A stretch of DNA of 64,000 nucleotides from Epilithonimonas xixisoli (GTDB lineage Bacteria > Bacteroidota > Bacteroidia > Flavobacteriales > Weeksellaceae), in the NCBI RefSeq assembly GCF_004365655.1, contig NZ_SOEO01000002.1:434001-498000 (forward strand), in the 5' to 3' direction. Under the pieces are notes generated by a model. The model saw only the letters and a program-made list of their open reading frames with translations, was not told the DNA's origin and did not search any database. Of the stretch, positions 54,221 to 61,460 are shown piece by piece (the stretch's first letter is position 1; every line of letters starts with the position of its first letter). Made by a program: the position numbers and the translations under genes.

Positions 54221-55377
54221 TAAATCACTTTAAAAATCTCATCCACAATTCCTTCCGCCGCTTTTGGCTTTGCAAAAAACTCCAGATTTGTTGACATTTC
54301 ATTTCTCAGATTCTCACTCTCACAAATCTCGGAAAGCGTGTTCCAAAATATATCTTTCATCTCAGAATCTTTGACCATTCTCGCCGCATTTTTCTCAACC
54401 AAAGTCAAAGCATTTTTGGTTTGATGATCCTCTGCCGCAAATGGAAACGGAATCAACAAAACCGGCTTTCTTGCCACTGCCAATTCTGAAATCGCAATCG
54501 CACCAGCTCTGGAAACTATCACATCTGCCGCCGAATAAGCCAAAGCCATATCGGAAATGAATTCTTTGATTTGTATTTGGTTGTCGGTTGTTGGTTGTTG
54601 GTTGTTGGTTGTTCCATCAACTGACAACTGACAACTATCAACTATACTTTTATAATCCGTTTTTCCAGTTTGCCAGATGAGTTGGTAATCTTTTTCTTTT
54701 AATTTATCTAAATTGTCTTTCCAGCCATTGTTCAGAGTTCGGGAACCTAGTGAACCGCCGACAGAAAGAATCGTTAATTTATTTTTATCTAAGCCCAACT
54801 TTTCCTTAGCCAAATCTTTATCAATCAAATCTGTGATGATATTTTGACGAATTGGATTTCCTAAGAAATAAGTTTTCGTTCCTGAGAAAAATTTCTCCAT
54901 ATCCGGATAAGCTGTGAAAACCGCTTCCGCTTTTTTTGCATTGAAAACATTGGTTTTTCCCGGCAAAGAATTCTGCTCCTGAATGAAAGTTGGAATTCCC
55001 ATTTTCGCTGCGATGTACAACGCTGGCCCACTTGCAAAACCACCAGTTCCAACCGCAAAATCTGGTTTGAAATCTTTGATGATTTTTTTAGCTTTAAACA
55101 AACTTGAAACAATTTTTAATGGAAGTCCGAGGTTCTTGAGAAGATTTCCTCTGTCGAATCCAGCGATGTTCAAACCTTCGATTTTGAATCCGGCTTGAGG
55201 CACTTTTTCCATTTCCATTTTTCCGTTGGCACCAATGAACAAAAACTCTGCTTCGGGAAATCTTTTCTGGATTTCCTGAGCAATTGCAACTGCCGGAAAG
55301 ATGTGTCCACCTGTTCCGCCACCGCTCAATAGAACACGGATTGCTTTTTGCTTTTGGCTGTTTGTTTTGTTGTTCAT
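54220..55377 (-). CDS. murG: MurG, lipid II-forming N-acetylglucosaminyltransferase, with an internal repeat insertion
   Basis: 385-residue membrane-associated GT-B enzyme that adds GlcNAc to lipid I. The ATG at 55377 is chosen; earlier possible starts would read through a REP-like palindrome. N-terminal VLLSGGGTGGHIFPAVAIAQ and AVGTGGFASGPALYIAAKMG, and C-terminal VIVSRAGAIAISELAVARKP are typical. Between WQTGKTDYKS and IKEFISDMALAYSAADV, where the family has a short loop, lie about 25 extra residues (including DGTTNNQQPTTDNQ) encoded by a repeat dyad. The gene remains in frame and complete. Confidence 0.95.
   Translation of the reverse strand: MNNKTNSQKQKAIRVLLSGGGTGGHIFPAVAIAQEIQKRFPEAEFLFIGANGKMEMEKVPQAGFKIEGLNIAGFDRGNLLKNLGLPLKIVSSLFKAKKIIKDFKPDFAVGTGGFASGPALYIAAKMGIPTFIQEQNSLPGKTNVFNAKKAEAVFTAYPDMEKFFSGTKTYFLGNPIRQNIITDLIDKDLAKEKLGLDKNKLTILSVGGSLGSRTLNNGWKDNLDKLKEKDYQLIWQTGKTDYKSIVDSCQLSVDGTTNNQQPTTDNQIQIKEFISDMALAYSAADVIVSRAGAIAISELAVARKPVLLIPFPFAAEDHQTKNALTLVEKNAARMVKDSEMKDIFWNTLSEICESENLRNEMSTNLEFFAKPKAAEGIVDEIFKVI
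54579..54646. repeat. Repeat dyad inserted in frame in murG
   Basis: Left part 54579-54613 is four to five copies of GGTTGTT/GGTTGTC words. The right part 54618-54646 has CAACTGACAACTGACAACT words, the approximate reverse complement. Length together with edges keeps the murG reading frame. It corresponds to about residues 244-267. Confidence 0.8.
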
Positions 55378-55393
55378 CTTATTTTTAATTTTC

Positions 55394-55442
55394 ATTGGAA
55401 TAAATTCCAATGCTGATAAATCGGTCGTTCCTATGGAACTCA
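55394..55442. repeat. REP-like element between ftsW and murG
   Basis: Two palindromes, ATTGGAAT-AA-ATTCCAAT (55394-55411) and GTTCC-TAT-GGAAC (55427-55439), with a 15-nt linker ending CGGTC. The layout equals that of the elements at 50713-50826 although the stem bases differ. Words of the CTTCCATCTTCGG type follow to 55482. Confidence 0.75.
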
Positions 55443-55477
55443 ATTGGCTTCCATCTTCGGACTTCCGTCTTCCAACT

Positions 55478-56713
55478 TTAAGCTATATCATTTATTTCTT
55501 CCAAACTTTGTCTTTTGCCTAATCCTTCTTCGTCATAAACCTGAATTCTTGAACTTACATTAAGTATAATTCCTAACTGAATATAGGTCACCAACATCGA
55601 TGTTCCACCGTAACTTATCAGTGGCAAAGGTTGACCAGTCACCGGAATTAGATTCACTGCAACGGCAATATTGACTGACAATTGAATGAATATCATTAAT
55701 CCAATTGCCAACACCAGCAACGACCCAAAAAAGGCAGGCATCTTACTGGCAATCATCACGATACGGATTATCATTATCATATAAAGACTGACTAGCACAA
55801 AAGCGCCCATCCAGCCATATTCTTCCACAATAATTGCGAAAATAAAATCTGAAACCGACTGTGGCAATGTCTGTTTCAAAGCGCTTTTCCCAGGTCCAAT
55901 TCCGTTGAATCCACCGTGAACAATCGCGGCTTTCGCCTGCATCACCTGATAATTTTTTGCCTTAATACTTTCGTCCTCAACATCAGCTGTTTTCTTGGAA
56001 CTCGTAAAGGTTTCGATACGGCTCATCCACGTGTGAACACGGTTTCCACCAATTAAATTAGTATTCAGCGCAACGAGCAGAAACATTACGATGAAAACTA
56101 CTGAAAGCGATATAAATCCTGCCACATATTGCCAAGCCAACTGTCCGACAATCAAGATGATAATCGAAACCATCATAATCATCAACGCTGTAGAACCGTT
56201 GTCTTTTGCCACCAATCCGAAAACCAATAATATTGGTCCGAAGATGTAAATGATGTTCTCCAACGGCAATCTTTCTCTTTTGATTTTCTTTGTCAAATAC
56301 CTGCACAGATAAATAATCAGCATCAAATAAGCGAATGACGACGGCTGAAAAGAAATGGGTGTTCCCGGAATTTTCAACCAACGCGATGCACTCGCACCTT
56401 CAATTGTTTGTCCCGTGAACATCGTTATCAGCAGTAATCCAATCGTTACCAAAAGCAAAATGGAACTTAGTTTTCCGATATGCTCATACTTAACAGTTCC
56501 CACGAAACGCATAATTCCCAAACCAATGAATACGAAAACAATATGCTTGAAAACGTGACCTGTTGTGGTCCCGTTGTTCACGATATATTCCAGATTCGAA
56601 CTTGCGGAGTAAACCGGAAACACGGAAAGGAAGGATATCAAAATGATAACCGACCAAAGGACCTTGTCTCCTTTCAGCAGCTCGAATTTGTTTTCTGTAG
56701 TTTGGTTTTCCAT
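55478..56713 (-). CDS. ftsW: FtsW, septal SEDS peptidoglycan polymerase
   Basis: 411-residue SEDS-family protein with about ten transmembrane helices; it polymerises lipid II at the septum with FtsI. Signature segments: TGHVFKHIVFVFIGLGIMRF, PGTPISFQPSSFAYLMLIIY, QAKAAIVHGGFNGIGPGKSA, VEEYGWMGAF, and the C-terminal LPLISYGGTSMLVTYIQLGI. ftsW rather than rodA by position in the dcw cluster. Confidence 0.95.
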   Translation of the reverse strand: MENQTTENKFELLKGDKVLWSVIILISFLSVFPVYSASSNLEYIVNNGTTTGHVFKHIVFVFIGLGIMRFVGTVKYEHIGKLSSILLLVTIGLLLITMFTGQTIEGASASRWLKIPGTPISFQPSSFAYLMLIIYLCRYLTKKIKRERLPLENIIYIFGPILLVFGLVAKDNGSTALMIMMVSIIILIVGQLAWQYVAGFISLSVVFIVMFLLVALNTNLIGGNRVHTWMSRIETFTSSKKTADVEDESIKAKNYQVMQAKAAIVHGGFNGIGPGKSALKQTLPQSVSDFIFAIIVEEYGWMGAFVLVSLYMIMIIRIVMIASKMPAFFGSLLVLAIGLMIFIQLSVNIAVAVNLIPVTGQPLPLISYGGTSMLVTYIQLGIILNVSSRIQVYDEEGLGKRQSLEEINDIA

Positions 56714-56724
56714 TTATTTTATTT

Positions 56725-56782
56725 GTATGATGTAAAAAGTATTATGTACAATGTACCTTCTACTTATTACTTTGTACAATAC
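56725..56782. repeat. Inverted dyad of ATTGTACAAAGTA words between murD and ftsW
   Basis: GTATGATGTAAAAAGTATTA with ATGTACAATGTAC on the left faces CTTATTACTTTGTACAATAC on the right, imperfect reverse complements with almost no loop. The right arm reaches the murD stop. The same words occur in the next gap (58134-58238). Confidence 0.75.
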
Positions 56783-58125
56783 TAATTTTTAATTGTCAAT
56801 TCGTCTAAAACTTCTTTTTTGAATTGATTGCCACGGTCTTCATAACCATTGAACAAATCAAAACTTGCACAACAAGGTGATAACAAAACGATGTCTCCCT
56901 TCTCTGCCACCGACTTAGAAACCTCAACAGCTTGTTGCATACTGGAAGTGTCATAAATCTGTGTTTTCTTGTCTTTAAAAAAATCAATAATTTTCTGATT
57001 ATCAATTCCTAGGCAGACAATTGCTTTTACTTTTTTCTTAACAAGTTCTTCGATTTCTGTATAATCGTTTCCTTTGTCTTTTCCGCCAACAATCCAAACA
57101 ACAGGTTGTTTCATACTTTCCAAAGCAAAGTAAGTGGCGTTCACGTTGGTTGCTTTGCTATCATTGATGAATTTCACACCATTGATTTCCGAAACAGGTT
57201 CCAATCTGTGTTCAACCGCTTGGAAAGTCATTAGTGAATTTCTAATACTTTGATTACTGATTTCCAATAATTTACCAGCGATACTTGCGGCTAAGCTGTT
57301 GGCAACATTATGTTTTCCCAACAAAGACAATTCGTCGATGTTCATTGTGAAACCATCGTTGATGTTTACTACAAAATTCTCATCAATCGAGAAAGCTCCT
57401 TTTTCCAATTTTTCATCTAATGAGAATGGAACTTTGGTCACTTTCAAATCGAGTTTTCCAAGGATTGACTTGCTCATTTCGTCATCTTTATTATAGATGA
57501 AAAAATTGTTAGCTTCCTGATTCTCAGCAATTCTGAATTTCGCCAAAGCATATTCTTCATAATTGTAATTGTACTGGTCCAGATGGTCCTTAGACAAATT
57601 CAACAACAAAGAAATGTATGGCCTAAAGTTCTGAATATCATCTAATTGAAAACTACTCACTTCCAAAACATAATAATCAAAATTCTCCTCAGCAACTTGC
57701 TTGGCAAAGCTCTTTCCGATGTTTCCACCCAAACCAACGTTGAAACCGTCTTCTTTCAAAATATAATAAATTAAAGAAGTCGTGGTTGTTTTTCCGTTGC
57801 TTCCAGTGATGGCAATGATTTTCGCATCTGTAAACTCAGAAGCAAATTCAATTTCAGAAGACAATCTGATTCCCTTTTCCTGAATCTTCAAAATCATCTC
57901 GGCTTTTTTCGGAATTCCAGGGCTTTTGATAATCCAGTCGGCATTCAGGATTTTCTCTTCCGAATGCTTTCCGTCCTCATAATCAACACCAAGTTCATCC
58001 AGCTCTTTTTTGTAATTCTCACGGATAATTCCCATATCCGAAAGGAACACGTCAAAGCCTTTAGCCTTCGCCAAATATGCTGCGCCAACACCGCTTTCTC
58101 CGCCACCAAGTATTACTACTCTCAT
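56782..58125 (-). CDS. murD: UDP-N-acetylmuramoylalanine--D-glutamate ligase
   Basis: 447-residue ligase adding D-Glu to UDP-MurNAc-L-Ala. N-terminal VVILGGGESGVGAAYLAKAK, ATP loop AITGSNGKTTTTSLIYY, LNLSKDHLDQYNYNYEEYAL and the C-terminal INDSKATNVNATYFALESM and LLSPCCASFDLFNGYEDRG are all diagnostic. Confidence 0.97.
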   Translation of the reverse strand: MRVVILGGGESGVGAAYLAKAKGFDVFLSDMGIIRENYKKELDELGVDYEDGKHSEEKILNADWIIKSPGIPKKAEMILKIQEKGIRLSSEIEFASEFTDAKIIAITGSNGKTTTTSLIYYILKEDGFNVGLGGNIGKSFAKQVAEENFDYYVLEVSSFQLDDIQNFRPYISLLLNLSKDHLDQYNYNYEEYALAKFRIAENQEANNFFIYNKDDEMSKSILGKLDLKVTKVPFSLDEKLEKGAFSIDENFVVNINDGFTMNIDELSLLGKHNVANSLAASIAGKLLEISNQSIRNSLMTFQAVEHRLEPVSEINGVKFINDSKATNVNATYFALESMKQPVVWIVGGKDKGNDYTEIEELVKKKVKAIVCLGIDNQKIIDFFKDKKTQIYDTSSMQQAVEVSKSVAEKGDIVLLSPCCASFDLFNGYEDRGNQFKKEVLDELTIKN

Positions 58126-58133
58126 ACTATTCT

Positions 58134-58238
58134 GTAAAACGTATTATGTACAAAGTAAAATGATTTTTAAGATGTACATCATTTGGTTATTAATTCTAAT
58201 AAATCTGTAAAAAATACATTGTACATCATACTTTTTAC
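58134..58238. repeat. Inverted dyad of ATGTACAAAGTA words between mraY and murD
   Basis: Arms 58134-58157 and 58215-58238 are reverse complements at 21 of 24 positions. The 57-nt interior is AT-rich and contains a smaller GATGTACATC palindrome (about 58171-58180). Further words extend to the mraY stop at 58252. Confidence 0.85.
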
Positions 58239-58251
58239 ATTTTACAATTCC

Positions 58252-59493
58252 TTATCTCGTTTTTAAAGTGATTAAGCAAATGATTGCCAGCATTACACCT
58301 AAGATTACCATTCGGTTTACGATTTTGCTCTCGTGGAAACCTTCTTTCTGATAATGGTGATGCAACGGTGACATTTTGAATAATCTATTGTTTTGGGCAT
58401 ATTCCAACCCATATTTTTTCTTTCTGTATTTGAAGACCCAAACCTGTAGGATGACGGATAAAAGTTCTATTAGGAAAACTCCACACAGAACTGGAATCAA
58501 TAATTCTTTTCTCAGGATAATTGCCAAAACTGCAATCACTCCGCCCAACATCAAACTTCCTGTATCGCCCATAAAAACCTGTGCTGGATAAGTATTATAC
58601 CAGAAAAATCCAATCACAGCACCAACCAAAGCGAGGGCAAAAATGGTCGTTTCACCCATATGTGGCAGGAACATAATATTCAGATAATCTGCGAAAATGA
58701 TATTTCCAGAGACATAGGCGAAAAATGCCAAAGTCAGTAAAATCACAACACTGGTTCCGGCTGCTAAACCATCGATTCCATCGGTAATGTTGGCACCATT
58801 GGAAACTGCCGTTACAATGAAAATCACAATCGGGATGAAAACAATCCACGCCCATTCGTGCGCCTCAGCATCATCCATCCAAAACAAAATCCCACTGTAG
58901 TCAAACTCGTTGTTTTTTGTGAAAGGCACTGTAGAAACCGGAATTTTCTCGTCTTCCATAAAGTTCTGTTCCACATTATTTCTGTTCACAACAGTCGAGT
59001 CTGCATACTTTCTCTTAACCTCGATATCGGGGTGGAAATACATTGTAACTCCGACAATTAAGCCTAAACCAACTTGTCCAATTACCTTGAATTTTCCACT
59101 CAATCCATCTTTGTTTTTTTTAACTTTCTTAAGATAATCATCAAGAAAACCAATCGCGCCCATCCAAAGCACCGAAATGATTAGAAGAACAATGTAGATA
59201 TTGGTGATTCTCGTGAATAGCAAAACTGGAATAATGGTCGCCAAAATGATAATCAAACCACCCATTGTCGGCGTTCCTTCCTTTTGCTTTTGCCCTTCTA
59301 GACCAAGGTCTCTCACCAATTCTCCCATTTGTTTTTTTCTGAGGTAATTGATAATCTTTTTCCCGTAAGCCATCGCAATAATCAGCGAAAACAAAACTGC
59401 CATCGCCGCGCGGAACGAAATGTACTTAAACAAGTTCATCCCAGGAACGTGGATTCCGTGAGCGGTTAAATATTCGTATAGATAATATAGCAT
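58252..59493 (-). CDS. mraY: Phospho-N-acetylmuramoyl-pentapeptide transferase
   Basis: 413-residue polytopic membrane enzyme that makes lipid I from UDP-MurNAc-pentapeptide and undecaprenyl phosphate. Motifs: [75 protein letters not shown] and [19 protein letters not shown]. It is about 50 residues longer than E. coli MraY because of a loop near residues 160-215, which I recall as normal for Bacteroidota. Its start codon is covered by the left arm of the four-helix cassette. Confidence 0.97.
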   Translation of the reverse strand: MLYYLYEYLTAHGIHVPGMNLFKYISFRAAMAVLFSLIIAMAYGKKIINYLRKKQMGELVRDLGLEGQKQKEGTPTMGGLIIILATIIPVLLFTRITNIYIVLLIISVLWMGAIGFLDDYLKKVKKNKDGLSGKFKVIGQVGLGLIVGVTMYFHPDIEVKRKYADSTVVNRNNVEQNFMEDEKIPVSTVPFTKNNEFDYSGILFWMDDAEAHEWAWIVFIPIVIFIVTAVSNGANITDGIDGLAAGTSVVILLTLAFFAYVSGNIIFADYLNIMFLPHMGETTIFALALVGAVIGFFWYNTYPAQVFMGDTGSLMLGGVIAVLAIILRKELLIPVLCGVFLIELLSVILQVWVFKYRKKKYGLEYAQNNRLFKMSPLHHHYQKEGFHESKIVNRMVILGVMLAIICLITLKTR

Positions 59494-59910
59494 AAATGAT
59501 AGTTGATAAATGATAATTGATTTTACAAATCTGCTCCAATCTTTTTCCTGTAACTTGACATTACTTTCAGAATTTCTTCCGCTTCGTTCTTTAAATCTTT
59601 AATTAAATCTATATTATTTGTCATTTTAATTTCTTCAATGATTTCTAACCAAAATACAGTTTCATCTGCTTCCTCAACCACGATACAGATTTTGGCATAT
59701 TTTTCTTTATTTGACCTCGCTCTGCACATTGCTCTATAATTTGCTGCAACAGAACTCGATGACCTAATTATTTGTTTTCTAATTACCGAGACTTTATCCG
59801 AATACGGAAGTTCCGATAGTTCATTAATAATTGATATTGTTAATTTCTTTGTTCTTTCCGCAAAAATGCTGTTGAAATCCATCGATTATCATTTATCAAT
59901 TATCGTTTAT
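59492..59910. mobile_element. Inverted-repeat-bounded cassette carrying a four-helix-bundle gene
   Basis: 30-nt arms 59492-59521 and 59881-59910 are reverse complements at 27 of 30 positions. The enclosed gene starts inside the right arm and stops 2 nt from the left arm. The cassette fills the whole interval from the mraY start codon to 3 nt from the murE stop. The same 30-nt arm family occurs without a gene at 46606-46674, 49120-49181 and 63820-63888. Mobility is inferred, not shown. Confidence 0.6.
59523..59882 (-). CDS. Four-helix bundle protein (S23/IVP, TIGR02436 type)
   Basis: 119-residue all-helical protein of the 23S rRNA-intervening-sequence (S23) family. Signature segments: [20 protein letters not shown] with [18 protein letters not shown], then [15 protein letters not shown]. 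Relatives are encoded in intervening sequences of 23S rRNA in Leptospira and Coxiella and as the Avd protein of diversity-generating retroelements. Their function outside those settings is unknown. Here the gene interrupts the conserved murE-mraY junction. No reverse transcriptase or rRNA gene is nearby. Confidence 0.9.
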   Translation of the reverse strand: MDFNSIFAERTKKLTISIINELSELPYSDKVSVIRKQIIRSSSSVAANYRAMCRARSNKEKYAKICIVVEEADETVFWLEIIEEIKMTNNIDLIKDLKNEAEEILKVMSSYRKKIGADL

Positions 59911-59912
59911 AA

Positions 59913-61373
59913 TTACTTTCCCATTAATTGTAATAGTTCTCTAATCGTTTCTTTGTCATCAAAATGATGTTTAACGCCGTTGATTTCCTGATACGTTTCG
60001 TGACCTTTTCCTGCCACTACGACGATATCTTTTGGTTCGGCAAACTTGATAGCCATTTTTATCGCTTCTCTTCTGTCTGGAATCGAAGTGTATTTGCTGA
60101 AATTCTGAGGTTGAATTCCCGCCTCAATTTCTTTGATAATTTGCGCTGGGTCTTCCGTTCTTGGATTGTCCGAAGTGATGATTGCCAAAGTCGATTTCTT
60201 TGTCGCAATGTCTCCCATTTCCGGACGTTTGGTTTTGTCTCTGTCGCCTCCGCAACCGAAAACACAAATCAATCTTTCGTTTTTGGTTCTGATTTCATTG
60301 ATGCTGTCCAACACATTTTCCAATGCATCCGGCGTGTGAGAATAATCGACAACGAAGAAAATTCCGCCGTCGGATTTTATCGTTTCAAAGCGTCCATTCA
60401 CGCGTTGAAGAACAGAAATCGCTTGCAAAACTTCCTCTTCGTTCATTCCTAATTCCAAGGCAATTCCATAAGCTAAAAGTAGATTTGAAGCGTTGAATTT
60501 CCCTGTCAAAGTTGTCCAGAATTCTTTGTTATTAAAGTTCAACAACATTCCGTTGAAGTCCGCTTCCAGCACTTTTCCGTGGAAATCTGCCATCGTTTTC
60601 AAAGCAAAAGTTTTCTTTTTCGCTTTGGTATTTTGAAGCATTACCAGACCGTTTTTGTCATCGGCATTAGTAATTGCAATCGCAGAATCCTCCAACTCGT
60701 CAAAGAATCTTTTCTTTGCATAGATGTAATTTTGAAAAGTCTTGTGATAATCCAAATGGTCGTGCGTGATATTCGTAAAACCAGCCACTTTGAAATGCAA
60801 TCCTTCGGTTCTGTTTTGAGAAATCCCGTGGGAACTGACTTCCATAAAAGCATATTCACAACCGATTTCTACGGCTTTTGCCAACATTTGATTAAGACGA
60901 ATAACATCAGGCGTTGTGTGAGTTGAAGGTATTATCTCGTCTCCAATTCTATATTCAACAGTCGAAATCAAAGCGGATTGATAACCCAAAGTTTTGAAAA
61001 TATCAAACAACAAAGTCGTTACCGTTGTTTTTCCGTTGGTTCCGGTAACGCCGATTAATTTTAATTTCTGAGATGGATTTCCGTAAAAGTTAGAAGCCAA
61101 ATGTCCTAAAGCTTTCGAAGAATCTTCAACTTTGATGTAAGTAATATCTTGATTAATTTCAGAAGGTAACTCCTCACAAACAATCACTTTTGCACCTTTT
61201 TCAATGCTTTGATTGATGTAAGAATGTCCGTCGGAAACAGTTCCTTTCAACGCCACATACAAAGAATTTTCAACAACTTTTCTGCTGTCGAAAACCAATT
61301 CCGAAACTTCTCTTTCAAGAGTTCCGATAGTTTCCAGAGTCTGGATTCTTTGTAATAATTTTTCTAAATTCAT
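59913..61373 (-). CDS. murE: UDP-N-acetylmuramoyl-L-alanyl-D-glutamate--2,6-diaminopimelate ligase
   Basis: 486-residue ligase adding the third stem-peptide residue. ATP loop GVTGTNGKTTVTTLLFDI, HTTPDVIRLNQMLAKA, EVSSHGISQNRTEG, and the C-terminal SDNPRTEDPAQII. The DNPR motif marks enzymes that use meso-diaminopimelate, so the cell wall should be of the DAP type. Confidence 0.97.
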   Translation of the reverse strand: MNLEKLLQRIQTLETIGTLEREVSELVFDSRKVVENSLYVALKGTVSDGHSYINQSIEKGAKVIVCEELPSEINQDITYIKVEDSSKALGHLASNFYGNPSQKLKLIGVTGTNGKTTVTTLLFDIFKTLGYQSALISTVEYRIGDEIIPSTHTTPDVIRLNQMLAKAVEIGCEYAFMEVSSHGISQNRTEGLHFKVAGFTNITHDHLDYHKTFQNYIYAKKRFFDELEDSAIAITNADDKNGLVMLQNTKAKKKTFALKTMADFHGKVLEADFNGMLLNFNNKEFWTTLTGKFNASNLLLAYGIALELGMNEEEVLQAISVLQRVNGRFETIKSDGGIFFVVDYSHTPDALENVLDSINEIRTKNERLICVFGCGGDRDKTKRPEMGDIATKKSTLAIITSDNPRTEDPAQIIKEIEAGIQPQNFSKYTSIPDRREAIKMAIKFAEPKDIVVVAGKGHETYQEINGVKHHFDDKETIRELLQLMGK

Positions 61374-61376
61374 TTA

Positions 61377-61458
61377 ACCAATATTTCGGTGCTTCGCACC
61401 TCATTGTTATTATAATTTGTTTCTATTTCTACCAACATATCGCAACTTCGTCGCTCAT
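61377..61458. repeat. Two REP-like hairpin units between ftsI and murE
   Basis: Units 61377-61405 and 61431-61458 share the frame ACCAA.AT.TCG...CTTCG...CTCAT, while the stem bases differ: GGTGC-TTC-GCACC in the first, GCAAC-TTC-GTCGC (one mismatch) in the second. Change on both sides of the stem with hairpin retained suggests selection on structure. Confidence 0.7.
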
Positions 61459-61460
61459 CA

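Noticed and set aside
55378-55443. Longer murG N-terminus from an upstream start
   Set aside because: It would translate the REP-like palindrome and adds residues unlike MurG; the ATG at 55377 gives a normal N-terminus.
59523-59882. Avd protein of a diversity-generating retroelement
   Set aside because: The four-helix family includes Avd, but there is no reverse transcriptase, template repeat or variable repeat in the surroundings.
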